Assembly: GCF_027943255.1 (NCBI RefSeq)
Contig: NC_072893.1
Span: 112,653,784 to 112,717,783 of the forward strand
Reading direction: 5' to 3'
Source of the DNA: Anastrepha obliqua
Taxonomy: Eukaryota; Arthropoda; Insecta; Diptera; Tephritidae
DNA: 64,000 nucleotides
How positions within the stretch are numbered: the stretch's first letter is position 1; each line of letters begins with the position of its first letter. The notes beneath the pieces were generated by a model. It ran no database searches. It was not told the origin of the DNA and worked only from the letters and a program-made list of their open reading frames with translations. Made by a program: the position numbers and the translations under genes. Positions 1 through 9,186 of this stretch are shown here, in pieces.

Positions 1-282
1 TAAACTTGCTCCAGCTTAATTGCTTTGTGGCGAGTCTGAAATATGTCACGGATAATATTTCAAATATTAGAAAAAATTTCTTGAATATAAAAAGAAATAG
101 TAAGAAAGTATTACTTTGTAATAAGCGAAAGAAAACGACGTTAGAGCAATAAATTCGAAATAAATTCTTAGAAGTAGATTTTTTTTAATATTCTGGTGCT
201 TAAAATTATCTTGCAATAAAAAGCGATAATTACGAAAACACGTGTAATACTTTACTATAATAATATATACATATGCATATAC

Positions 283-1583
283 TACTGTGGGCAAAAAGTA
301 AGGTGAATTTGTTTGTCAAACTTCGCGGGATTAAAATTTCGCTCTAGTTATTTTTTTCATGAGTTGGTAGCACTATTAATAACATCTGAGCCAACTTTCA
401 TGTAAATGTCATTATCAGTAATATATTTCCGCTTGTGTTTACCAAACGACCAAGAGTGGATTTTTCGATTTTTACAATGTCTGATTTGATTGAGCAGAGA
501 AGTGCCATCAAATTTTGTTTGCGGAATGAAATTTCGGCTGCGAAAACGTTTAGCATGTTGCAGAAGGCATTTGGTGATTCGACCATGTCGCAGAAAAATG
601 GTTATAAGTGGTGCAAAGACTTCAAAGAGGGTCGAGAACGTTTATATGACTTGGAGCGCTCCGGGCGACCATCGACGTCAACAGATGACCAACACGTCAA
701 TAAAGTGAAGGAGTTGGTGCTCAAAAATCGTCGGTTGACTGTTAAAGACCTTACTGATACTCGTATGATCGGAATATCAGAAGGATCTGTGAAAACCATT
801 TTGAAAGACCATTTGGGCCTACGAAAAGTCAAATCTCGTTTGGTACCGAAAACTCTCAATTTCTTGGAAAAAAGTCGTCGCGTTGATGTGTGTGAAACAA
901 TGCTTTCAGACTATCAAGACAAGCTCAAATGCATCATTACGGGAGATGAGACTTGGATTTATGCTTACGACCCTGAAACAACCGACCAATCAATCGAATA
1001 TCGTGCTAAAAGAGAGGCCAGACCGAAGAGAGCACGTCAAAGTCGTTCAAAAATAAAGGTCATGATGACAGTTTTTTTCGATTTTCGTGGTGTGGTGCAC
1101 TATGAATTCCTTCCACCTGGCCAAACTGTTAATAAGGAATATTATTTGAGCGTTATGCGTCGTTTACATGAAGCAATTCGTCTAAAAAGACCAGAATTAT
1201 GGGCCAACAACTCTTGGTTCTTGCATCACGATAATGCACCGTCTCACACTGCACTCGTTCTTCGTGACCATTTCGCCAAAAATTCCACGCATATCGTTCC
1301 GCAACCACCGTATTCGCCTGATTTGGATTCCTGTGACTTCTGGATATTCCCAAAACTCAAGAGACCACTCCGGGGAACGCGTTTCGAGTCGATTGAGGTG
1401 ATAAAAGCTGAATCGAAGAAGGTGCTGATGGCTATACCGGAAATGGACTATTTGGCATGTTTCGGGGATTGGAAATCCCGAATTCGAGAGGGGATTATTT
1501 TGAAGGGGATGAAATTGATTTACAAGAATAAATAAAGATTTTTCATTTTACAACCAAATTCACCTTACTTTTTGCCCACAGTA
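283..1583 (+). mobile_element. Mariner element (DD34D), nearly intact, with TA target duplication
   Basis: A Tc1/mariner DNA transposon of about 1.3 kb. Inverted repeats of about 26 bp (beginning CTGTGGGCAAAAAGTAAGG) lie at 285-310 and 1556-1581 and match perfectly before diverging. A TA dinucleotide flanks each end (283-284 and 1582-1583). The similarity extends three more bases outward on both sides, so the true end could be 3 bp further out. The single transposase gene between the repeats is open over almost its full length, which makes this the best-preserved element in the window. Confidence 0.95.
477..1535 (+). CDS. Mariner transposase, C-terminus frameshifted
   Basis: Cut-and-paste transposase of the mariner family. 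The start is taken at the ATG at 477 (MSDLIEQRSAIKF), since the upstream in-frame codons lack an ATG. The N-terminal part is the paired helix-turn-helix DNA-binding region. The catalytic triad is complete: Asp157 in TGDETW, Asp252 in HHDNAPSH, and Asp287 in SCDFW. There are exactly 34 residues between the last two, which defines DD34D mariners. YSPDLDSCDF is a slight departure from the usual YSPDLAPCDF. After GDWKSR (about 1470-1490) the frame changes: the expected mariner ending GDYFEGDEIDLQE is present in another frame, ending at the TAA around 1534. So the protein has an aberrant tail of about 14 residues, caused by a small deletion. It is otherwise potentially functional, though mariner C-termini contribute to the fold and activity is uncertain. 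Confidence 0.9.
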   Translation: MSDLIEQRSAIKFCLRNEISAAKTFSMLQKAFGDSTMSQKNGYKWCKDFKEGRERLYDLERSGRPSTSTDDQHVNKVKELVLKNRRLTVKDLTDTRMIGISEGSVKTILKDHLGLRKVKSRLVPKTLNFLEKSRRVDVCETMLSDYQDKLKCIITGDETWIYAYDPETTDQSIEYRAKREARPKRARQSRSKIKVMMTVFFDFRGVVHYEFLPPGQTVNKEYYLSVMRRLHEAIRLKRPELWANNSWFLHHDNAPSHTALVLRDHFAKNSTHIVPQPPYSPDLDSCDFWIFPKLKRPLRGTRFESIEVIKAESKKVLMAIPEMDYLACFGDWKSRIREGIILKGMKLIYKNK

Positions 1584-1751
1584 GTACATATGTACATATA
1601 TGAGTTCATTTATAAAAATTATACTTCATGTGCTCATTTTATTTCTACCCAATTTTATGGGAGCGTGTATTCCTCTACACGATTCAAGTACGTGCCGCAG
1701 GATTTTATGATAAAAAACTTCAGTACTTTAGTAGTCGGCTACCAGGTTTAC

Positions 1752-1786
1752 TATATAAGCCCTTTACTGTGGAAGCTTCTTCAGAC
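1752..1786 (+). promoter_or_regulatory. Core promoter of secreted peptide gene 1
   Basis: TATATAA at 1752-1758 and an initiator-like TCAGAC at 1781-1786 lie 70 and 41 bases before the ATG. The same two motifs occur at nearly the same spacing in the paralogue at 8595-8625, and the sequence between them (CTGTGGAAG versus CTGTGAAAG) is also conserved. That conservation supports a real promoter. Confidence 0.75.
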
Positions 1787-1821
1787 ATTCCTAAATTGTA
1801 TTAGCAGTCGTGCATTACAAA

Positions 1822-2194
1822 ATGTTGAGGAAATTCCTTTGCTTGTTTGTGCTGATTAGTTGTAAAGTCTCGATTTTATGCAATCGATTGATATATTGAC
1901 TATAATTATAAATAATTTCCATTTACAGTAATCGCCTTCATCAGCGAATTGCCAAGTGCCGATTGCATTATCACTACCACTGAAAAAGGAGTTGCTGCAA
2001 AAGAACCTTCGGCAGCTGCTGCAGATGCAGATTCTCCAGACGCTGATGCAGATTCATTAGGCGCTGATGGAGTAACGTCAACTACTGTAGCAGATTCATT
2101 AGACGCTGATGGAGATTCATTAGACGCTGATGCACATTTATTAGATGGAGATTCATTAGATTATGCTCCACTAATGCTTTTTATACATGGGTAA
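1822..2194 (+). CDS. Small secreted acidic protein with DADxDSL-type repeats, two exons (paralogue 1)
   Basis: Predicted 101-residue protein from exon 1 (1822-1861) and exon 2 (1929-2194), joined across a 67-bp intron (1862-1928, GTAAAG...TTTACAG) in phase 1. Residues 1-24 are a signal peptide (MLRKFLCLFVLISLIAFISE, then LPSA), with cleavage likely after Ala24. The mature part is Ala/Asp/Ser rich and very acidic, with repeated DADxDSL units, four or five in all, and then a hydrophobic tail ending FIHG. The start, splice sites and signal peptide are supported by alignment with the paralogue at 8662-8978, which has the same layout. The mature regions do not align, so the gene evolves fast outside the leader. 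This pattern is common in seminal-fluid, salivary or defence peptides. I do not recognise the family and assign no function. There is no clear AATAAA nearby. Confidence 0.8.
1862..1928 (+). other. Intron of secreted peptide gene 1
   Basis: GT-AG intron of 67 bp, with donor TT/GTAAAG and acceptor TTTACAG. It interrupts codon 14, within the signal peptide. The position and phase are identical to the intron at 8702-8787 in the paralogue. Confidence 0.8.
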
Positions 2195-2788
2195 AAAAAT
2201 GTAAATGAAAGTATTAACTTAAAATATAAAATATAGATACGCGCATAATTTTATTACTGTTTTTTATTTGCGTTCATCGAGTAACGAACTCAGTAGCTAA
2301 ATTAGGTGGGAGCTGTTTTGGTTACAAAAACTAAATTCCCTGAAATAATTTTTTGAACTTTATGTACTTATAAGAGAACAACAATAACGAGCAAGTAAAC
2401 CATTAAAATTAGTTTTTTACGACCAAAGACACAGAAATCGTTATAATTTGATGGAAATGAAACGAATTTTTCAAAATTTCTATATTTATTTCTACTACTG
2501 GCGCGGCAGGATTCGTTCTCTGGTAGTGAAATTTTTAGGATGCTTGCGTACTCCAGCATTGTAACTGGATGCGGTATTGCTGGGACTCACACAAGTTAGG
2601 CTAAACTAACAGATTTACTTGCACACATTTTTGGGTTTAGTGTTGGACCCATTTTGGTACCACGTGAACCTAAAATCATTACTCCTCTTTAAATCCATTC
2701 GTTGATTCAAGGAACTAACTTAATATTTCTTAACCATTGAGATTTTTAATGCTTCACACGCTGGCCGCGTGGAATTTGCTGAGTTACG
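2195..2788. other. No gene seen; 3' flank of secreted peptide gene 1
   Basis: AT-rich sequence. The first 90 bases resemble the 3' flank of the paralogue (ATTACTG, then TTTTTATTTGCGTT), as expected if the duplication included downstream sequence. Nothing else is recognisable. Confidence 0.5.
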
Positions 2789-2965
2789 GTAGCCGCCGTA
2801 GCCCAATGGGTTGGTACGTGACTACCATTCGGTAGTGCGAAGGTTGGAATCTCCGTGCCTGAACCTGAAGTAATAGAAAAGGTTTTTCTCACATAGCGGT
2901 CGCCCCTCGGCAGGCAATGGCAAACTTCCGAGTGTATTTTTTCCATAAAAAATCTGTTCCTGATA
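2789..2965 (+). repeat. tRNA-derived SINE, 3' truncated and diverged
   Basis: Copy of the SINE described at 62279-62599. It has the A-box-like stretch GTAGCCCAATGGGTTGG, the B-box-like GGTTGGAATCTC, and the body motif GGTCGCCCCTCGGCAGGC. It loses similarity near 2965, so about half of the 3' body is missing. Confidence 0.8.
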
Positions 2966-3330
2966 AAAACCATTTGCCAGACGAGAGCAGGTGCAGAACA
3001 CAAGTTCTCAACGAAACCCCAATCCTCTCATTCTGCGACGAAACCGTCTCCAAGATTCTCTGTCATCAGCCCAGCAGTTTTCACTTTACGTTCAACCAAT
3101 TTTTCCTTTGAGTTATGGTGTAATTTTGACCGGCTGGACTTGAGTTGTGAAAAGTTTTATGCTTTTGTATTGCTCATATAAACACTCGAACCTGTGATGT
3201 GCTTAGTACGCAGTTTTCCAAAATACCCTTAACTTTGTCGATTTGAATGTTTTGTGATGCCAGGTTAATCTTGAATTCAGTGGATTTTGCAGACAATTTG
3301 CGTAAGTTATCAGCATTCTCCGCGTGTCAA
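2966..3330. other. No gene seen
   Basis: About 360 bases with no recognised coding or repeat content. Confidence 0.4.
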
Positions 3331-3924
3331 TTACACTGTGTGACAAAAAAAAAAAAAATTAAATGTACTTTTATGAACTTATGAGACCTAGCACAACTTG
3401 TGGCTATAGAAAAACTGAAAAAATGGTATAAGAGAAATTTCCAATACACCCCCAAAATCTCATTTTATGGCCATAAAACCGTTTTTCAGTAGGTTGATGT
3501 GAAGAATAACTCCTAACTTCGCCAATTTCTATCCGATTTCGAATTTGCTTTTTTAGTTCGAAAGAACAAAAACAAACCTTTTTGACAGTGTGTTGACAAT
3601 TTTTCTGAAATGACAACTGACGAGACTGTAGACGGAAGTATTTGGAATTTTTTTTATTTTTTCTCTATTTTTTCGACTTTTTTTCATAATTTTTACGATA
3701 TTATCCGATATTGAGGATGTTTTTTAGTACACTACTGCTATAGTAAATTTAATTCTGCGTCGAATGAGCTATATTTGACTGTAATTGAATTAAAATTAAT
3801 AGAGTTGTGTGAGTTTTAAGATTTTATTTTTTTTTTTACTAATTTGGTATGTAGGCATCGAAGCATGAAAATGATAACAAGTGTCATTATAAACACATAA
3901 TATTTATTGGAGAATTGTGCAATG

Positions 3925-4040
3925 CAGCACTGTACGGTATGGTACGATGCGGTACGGTGCAGTGCACAACGGAACTGGTTCCAAACTTAAAAATGCATTG
4001 GAAACGGCCCTTTGGAGTTTAGTATGGTACGGTACATTTG
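3925..4040. repeat. GGTACGGTRC-type short degenerate repeat
   Basis: Several imperfect GGTAC/GGTGC units (TACGGTATGGTACGATGCGG, then two further blocks up to about 4036). They are strikingly G-rich against an AT-rich surround. They lie inside the inverted-repeat transposon, beside its coding remnant. Confidence 0.6.
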
Positions 4041-4095
4041 TCATTCTCTTCATCAGTTTTAAATACTTCTCTGTAAGAAATTCGATCATCATCCT

Positions 4096-4558
4096 TCATC
4101 TGAAGTCGTCATCAACTAAATTCCATTGTTTAAATCGAGAAGCGAGTATTTCAGATTGTCTTCCCGATAGAAGTAAAACACGAGAAAGATCCTGAAAATC
4201 TGAATTTGATACAATGTGTCGTTCTGAAGACTTAGAACCAGACGGAAAGTACTCTTCATCATCAGGTTTATTGTTATCAGTTTGATCATCATCAGCAATG
4301 AGTTGAACTTCCTTCAGTTCCTGCAGTTGAGTCAATCATATCGTCCAAGACTACGGGGTTCTTAACAGTTGCAACATCAGCATACTTTATGTGCTTTCGA
4401 GTTTTATAATGATGACCGTTTACGTCCGTTTTACAAAAATAACAATCATCTGGTTTATGATAAGGCTGATGATGCCACATCATCAGAGAATATTGAGAAA
4501 TTCGACTTTTCTGGCAACGTTTTGATTTATATCTCTTGAATTTCAATGAAACAAACAA
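4096..4558 (-). pseudogene. Remnant of the candidate transposase, N-terminal zinc-binding part
   Basis: Two overlapping minus-strand reading frames (4558-4292 and 4335-4096) together match the N-terminal third of the protein encoded in the element at 14785-19381. The motifs visible are a tryptophan-rich stretch (MMWHHQPYHKPDDCYFC), a CYFC zinc-ligand pair, the KHIKYADV stretch, an acidic linker, and a leucine-rich helix ending ASRFKQWNLVDDDF. In family members I recall from other arthropods the same order occurs (CYFC, KYPNIPSA-like, acidic linker, LSRELNLSK-like helix). The two frames imply a frameshift near 4300-4330. The rest of the protein is absent from this element, so it cannot be autonomous. 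Confidence 0.65.
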
Positions 4559-4831
4559 TAAAACTTTGACGTTTTAATAAGGTTAAATTATAATAACAAA
4601 CTTCTTTTGTTAATCAATGTACAGTGTGAACTTTGGTACACTTGGGAGCTTTTTCATATTTCTATTGAAAAAAAAATGTGCTATAATATGTCAGATATTT
4701 TCGTAAGTTCTAACCAGTTCTGTTGTATGAAGTACAGTGTACTCTTATGTATACATATACACTCCAATAAATATTAAGTATCTATAATAACGCATCAAAA
4801 CACGTCCTTATTCCCATTTAGCGTAAGTTAT

Positions 4832-5893
4832 ACCTGGGTAAGACTCCGTCAGAAAATATGAGATTTGCAAGTGGTCTTTCGATTTCTTTGAAACTTTGGG
4901 AAATATTAGTTCTAGGTAAGATACATTCGAGCCTAAAAGGATTTTGAAAAAATTTCAAAATTGAGTCATCTACGCCATGTTGAAAATCGGGACCGTGTTT
5001 TTTTCAAAAATCAATATTTCTTGAACCGTTGGATGGATTTCAATGCAATTTACAGACAATATAGAAACAAATAAGTAGTTTAAATTAGTATTATGTTAAA
5101 AAAAAAATTTCGAAATTTTGACCAAAAAAAAGTCAAAAAAATTTTTTGAATCAATTTTTAGTTGATTTGGCCAGTTTGTTAGATTTTCTGTTATACACGT
5201 AACGATTCCTTATGATTTAATCTTTATTTTGAAAAAAAAAATTGTATGGTCTCTATAATAGTTCTCGAGATATTGCGATTTTAGTGGAAGCGCGCACGCA
5301 CGGTTCGCGTACGCACGCACGGTTAGCGCTGCGTTATGTGTTCCTGTATGAAGTGACTGGAGCAGACTGCTGCAGGTCTGTGCGCGTTTTTCTACTCCCG
5401 CGCTGCGTAACCGCGAACTTCACGGTGCGCGCTTCCACTAAAATCGCAATATCTCGAGAACTATTATAGACACCATAAAAATTTTTTTTTTTTCAAAATA
5501 AAGGTTAAATCATAAGGAATCGTTACGTGTATAACAGAAAATCTAAAAAACTGGCCAAATCAACTAAAAATTGATTCAAAAAATTTTTTTGACTTTTTTT
5601 TGGTCAAAATTTCGAAATTTTTTTTTTAACATAATACTAATTTAAACTACTTATTTGTTTCTATATTGTCTGTAAATTGCATTGAAATCCATCCAACGGT
5701 TCAAGAAATATTGATTTTTGAAAAAAACACGGTCCCGATTTTCAACATGGCGTAGATGACTCAATTTTGAAAATTTTTCAAAATCCTTTTAGGCTCGAAT
5801 GTATCTTACCTAGAACTAATATTTCCCAAAGTTTCAAAGAAATCGAAAGACCACTTGCAAATCTCATATTTTCTGACGGAGTCTTACCCACCT
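4832..5893. mobile_element. Almost perfect 1-kb palindromic element (GGGTAAGACTCCG ends)
   Basis: The terminal inverted repeats GGGTAAGACTCCG (4836) and CGGAGTCTTACCC (ending 5889) begin two arms of about 460 bp that mirror each other to about 5300 and 5427. They leave a GC-rich loop of about 120 bp. ACCT occurs directly outside each end (4832-4835 and 5890-5893), a possible target duplication. No coding content is credible. It is a foldback or MITE-type element inserted in the inverted-repeat transposon 3334-6392. Confidence 0.85.
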
Positions 5894-6479
5894 ACATACC
5901 AAATTAGTAAAAAAAAAGATAAAATCTTAAAACTCACACAACTCTATTAATTTTAATTCAATTACAGTCAAATATAGCTCATTCGACGCAAAATTAAATT
6001 TACTATAACAGTAGTGCACTAAAAAAAATCCTCAATATCGGATAATATCGTAAAAATTATGTCAAAGTTGAAAAAATAGAGAAAAAATAAAAAAATTCCA
6101 AATACTTCCGTCTACAGTCTCGTCAGTTGTCATTTCAGAAAAAATGTCAACACACTGTCAAAAAGGTTTGTTTTTGTTCTTTCGAACTAAAAAAGCAAAT
6201 TCGAAATCGGATGGAAATTGGCGAAGTTAGGAGTTATTCTTCACATCAACCTACTGAAAAACGGTTTTATGGCCATAAAATGAGATTTTGGGGGTGTATT
6301 GGAAATTTCTTCTATACCATTTTTCTTAGTTTTACTATACCTACAAGTTGCACGAGGTCTCCATAAAAGTATAATTTCACTGTCGCACAGTGTTATGTTA
6401 AATAGTTAAATAGTTGGCAACAAAATGGAGACCGGATGTTTGCCCTCTAAAGCGTTGATATAAGATGCATAATTATTTT

Positions 6480-6885
6480 TGCGGCAAAGTCTTCCGAATT
6501 ACTCACACAAATACCGAACATGTTTCCAATGTATCCATAAAATTTTGTTAAAATTAAATAAAATTCTGTTAAATTTTCTGCTTTTAATGCTTTGCCCGAA
6601 ATCCGTTTTATCAATAACAAGGCTAATGTATATATTCGGCCACCAATTTAATTTCTTCACCTTGGTACCACCATTTTTCTGTGGAAAAGTGGAAAAGTCA
6701 TCCACCTCTTCTAAAGACCACCATCTCCGATTTATTTGGGTTTACTTCCATATTACATTCAGTGCAGTATTTCTGCAGGTTATTAATCATAGATTGTATG
6801 ACCTTAGGGTTATCCGCCAGGAGGACAATATCATCGGCATAAAGGAGAAGACGTATATTCATACTCTCAACCAATAAATAAGGAG
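6480..6885 (-). pseudogene. LINE reverse transcriptase fragment (YADD region)
   Basis: Read on the minus strand, about 6845-6715 encodes LLYADDIVLLADNPK, then a helix (VIQSMINNLQKYCTE) and MEVNPNKSEMVVFRR. This is the palm motif and following segment of a non-LTR reverse transcriptase. Downstream to about 6480 the frame is broken but LINE-like. The fragment is truncated at both ends and no poly(A) is seen. The clade is not determined. Confidence 0.75.
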
Positions 6886-6919
6886 TGTAACCTTGAAGTT
6901 ATGCGAATACGAAAAAAAT

Positions 6920-7226
6920 GCCCGTAATTGTGGAAAAAAAATTCATAGCTTTTGCATTATGATAATGCACCTGCTCACTCATCTTTGCTTGCGAGAGATT
7001 ATTTGGACAAAAACAACCGTTATCATGCCTCAGCCACCATATTCAGCAGATTTGGCCCCCTGCTACTTTTTCCTGTTCCGAAGATTGAAGAAACCCTTGA
7101 CAGGATGGCCTTTTGCGACGATTGAGGAGTTACAAACCGAATCGCTGAGAGAACTCAAGGACATACCAAAAAGTGAATATGAGAACTACTTCGAGGATTG
7201 GAAAAAACACTGGCACAAGTGTATTA
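6920..7226 (+). pseudogene. Mariner transposase C-terminal pseudogene
   Basis: Decayed C-terminal catalytic part of a DD34D transposase. The block around the second Asp reads in one frame and the PPYSADLAPC block in another. Asp-to-Tyr at the third catalytic position and the YSPDL-to-YSADL change would abolish activity. The coding sequence is cut at HKCI by the Tc1-like insertion, and its last codons lie beyond 8231. Confidence 0.8.
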
Positions 7227-8231
7227 CAGTCTGTGTCAGAAAAAAGGAACCGCGATTATTCATGAAGTATAAAAGATATATATTTAAAATTTTTTTACAT
7301 GAAAGTATGTACAAAGCTACGAGTCACAATTACTCAATAAGCCGTATAGTCTTTATCGTTGCCTGGCATCTTCTCGGCATGCTTTGAACTAGCTTTTCTG
7401 CGTAGCTCGGCGACAAACAGGACTAGATTTTGCGAACTTGACGCACGAGTTGATTAAATCATGGACTGGCATTCCGGCAAGTTGCGTTTTCATAGTTCCC
7501 CACACATTTTCAATGGACAGTCCATTACTGTGACGCCATTTTCTTGATTTACTGTTTCTCAATGTGTTTTTCTGAGAGCAGTGCTTTTGATGATGTGCGA
7601 CGGTAGGATATGTTGCGTTTCATAGTTCCCCACACATTTTCAATGGACAGTCCATTACTGTGACGCCATTTTCTTGATTTACTGTTTCTCAATGTGTTTT
7701 CCTGAGAGCAGTGCTTTTGATGATGTGCGACGGTAGGATATGTTCGCCTCCTTCAGTCGACGTTCGATTGTGTTGATACTCATATCTATTCCATTTTTAG
7801 CAAGTATTGGGCGAGCTTGGCGTAGTCACAAAGAAGGGTCTCGCTTAAAAAGTTAAACAATCACTTAATCCTGCTTTTTTGTCGTCACTCGCTTCAAGGC
7901 GCGCTCGGAAAAGTAATCAACATTTTGGTACACTTTATATCGCTGATCCCACTTCACAACAAACTTTTTTTTTCAATCACTTTTGCAGCCGCGGCGTAAG
8001 ATAATTTCGGCCCTTTCGAATGCGTGCATAAAAATACCGCCTCAAAACGCTTCGCGTACTTCTCACTCATTCTTGTTTGGTTGCGTTTACGGGAAAGTTT
8101 CGAACGACACTAACCTGAGTTAGCACTGACGTCGAAGGCCTTGAGTGGGACTATTAGGCAGCAAAACGCAGAACGAAATATATTTTGAAGTAACAAGAAA
8201 AAACCGGTCCTTTTTTCTGACACAGACTGTA
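7225..8231 (-). mobile_element. Tc1-like transposon, internally deleted, TA target duplication
   Basis: The inverted repeats CAGTCTGTGTCAGAAAAAAG at 7227 and 8229 (22 bp identical) are flanked by TA at 7225-7226 and 8230-8231. The element is 1003 bp and inserted in the mariner at HKC(I). Minus-strand coding remnants include an N-terminal MSEKYAKRFEAVFL, a second helix-turn-helix block (RPILAKNGIDMSINTIERRL), and a C-terminal NGLSIENVWGTMK. The central DDE portion is missing. It is a decayed, non-autonomous copy. Confidence 0.9.
7482..7742. repeat. Tandem duplication of about 130 bp
   Basis: Two near-identical copies (7482-7611 and 7612-7742, period 130) begin GTTGCGTTT(T)CATAGTTCCC. They duplicate part of the C-terminal coding remnant of the Tc1-like element, together with the start of its N-terminal segment. 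They differ at a few positions only, so the duplication is younger than the internal deletion. Confidence 0.9.
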
Positions 8232-8334
8232 TATCAGAGGGGCACTACTTTGTAGGAGATAAACAGAAATTGATGAATAAATAAATATTTTTTGAGAAAA
8301 ATGAAAAATCACCTTATTTTTTGAACACACCTCG

Positions 8335-8594
8335 TATGCAAGTATACATTTTAAGTTTGCATGTTTTATTTGCGTCACAATTTTTATGTCGTGACACTTT
8401 TGCTTATTTTCGAGCGCTTAATAATTTTCAATCATAATAACAAAAACATTTGTGGTAATTGACTAATATCTATCCACGAGTATATAAAAAAAACTGACTT
8501 TATGTGCTCACTTCAACGGCACCTTTATTTTTAACTGGCCCACGATTTTGTAATAAAAATATTTACTTCACTGGTTTTCGACGAGTTAACTGCA
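8335..8594. other. Upstream region of secreted peptide gene 2
   Basis: AT-rich sequence with no gene. From about 8500 it is partly alignable with the region upstream of gene 1 (the GATTTTRTRATAAAAA-type stretch), so the promoter-proximal region was part of the duplication. Confidence 0.5.
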
Positions 8595-8625
8595 TATATA
8601 AACCCTGCACTGTGAAAGTTCAGAC
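8595..8625 (+). promoter_or_regulatory. Core promoter of secreted peptide gene 2
   Basis: TATATAAA at 8595-8602 and TCAGAC at 8620-8625 lie 67 and 42 bases before the ATG. The arrangement matches that at 1752-1786. Confidence 0.75.
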
Positions 8626-8661
8626 AGTTCAAAATCGCTGATTAGAAATTGTGTTCGCAAA

Positions 8662-8978
8662 ATGTTAAAGAAATGTCGTTGTTTTTTTCTGCTGATTAGT
8701 GGTACAGTCTCGACTTCTACCGATTTCTTAAAAAATCAAATCGGAAGCACAAACTACAAGTATTAATAAAATATTTTTCTTTAACAGTAATCGGCCTCAT
8801 CTGCGAATTTGCAAGCGCCGATGGATTATCTACAGAACAGTCGACCGCAGCTGCAGCAGACACTGTAACAGAAACTTTTCAAATTTCCGGGGATGAAGGG
8901 GAAATAGAAGCTGAACTAGAAGGAACAGTGTGGCGTCGCCTAAATGATATTATTTTGGAAAAGTTGGGAGCAGAATAA
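8662..8978 (+). CDS. Small secreted protein, two exons (paralogue 2)
   Basis: Predicted 76-residue protein from exon 1 (8662-8701) and exon 2 (8788-8978), with an 86-bp intron (donor GTACAG, acceptor TTAACAG) in phase 1. The signal peptide is residues 1-24 (MLKKCRCFFLLISVIGLICE, then FASA), with an ASA/D cleavage site. The mature peptide of about 52 residues is acidic in the middle (GDEGEIEAELEG) and ends with a probable amphipathic helix (WRRLNDIILEKLGAE). Exon 1, intron position and leader match the gene at 1822. The mature region does not, apart from an Ala-rich stretch after the leader. Orientation is the same, 6.8 kb apart, consistent with tandem duplication followed by transposon invasion. 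An AATAAA overlaps the stop codon (8974-8979), which would be unusually close for a poly(A) signal. Function unknown. Confidence 0.8.
8702..8787 (+). other. Intron of secreted peptide gene 2
   Basis: GT-AG intron of 86 bp in the same codon and phase as the intron at 1862-1928. Confidence 0.8.
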
Positions 8979-9186
8979 AAGAAAAATAACAATTGAAAAC
9001 AAATAGAAGTGCATAAATGTAAACTTGATATAAATAGCAAATTGATCTTATTACTGGTTTTTATTTGCGTTGTTACTGTAGTTGAGGTGGTTGAACATTT
9101 CCATTTCCACTGAAGTGCTCCTAATTAGTGACCAGCACCGTTTTACTACCACTATCTCGTGTGATGATGAGTTTTTGTATTGTGTA

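Larger units (their letters stand above)
3331..6395. mobile_element. Long inverted-repeat transposon 1 (CMC/CACTA-like candidate), TTA target duplication
   Basis: The ends are CACTGTGTGAC at 3334 and its inverted match GTCGCACAGTG ending at 6392, flanked by TTA on both sides. The arms are about 520 bp (3334-3856 and about 5891-6392) and highly similar. Between the arms lies a minus-strand coding remnant (4096-4558) of the same protein family found in the other elements of this group. A second palindromic element (4836-5889) sits directly against the right arm. Part of the subterminal arm sequence (the TTATGGCCATAAAACCGTTT region) is shared in diverged form with the element at 58418-60251. The related superfamily is inferred from the CACTG ends and 3-bp duplication. 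Confidence 0.85.
6905..8334 (+). mobile_element. 5'-truncated mariner, split by a Tc1-like element
   Basis: The mariner sequence runs 6905-7226 and resumes at 8230-8334. Its 3' inverted repeat reads CGAGGTGTGTTCAAAAAAT on the minus strand and is followed by TA at 8335. The coding part shows YDNAPAH (in a second frame), PQPPYSADLAPCYFFLF, KKPLTG and EDWKKHWHKCI, the usual C-terminal mariner blocks. The third catalytic Asp is replaced by Tyr (APCYFF) and a frameshift separates the second catalytic block. The N-terminal half is missing. Confidence 0.85.

Noticed and set aside
1572..1859. 95-residue frame overlapping the mariner end and gene 1
   Set aside because: It crosses the promoter and first exon of gene 1 in another frame; no conservation with the paralogue at 8662.
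3404..3616. Similar proteins encoded at 3404-3616 (-) and 6127-6366 (+)
   Set aside because: They are the two mirror arms of the inverted-repeat transposon; the frames are open by chance and identical because the arms are.
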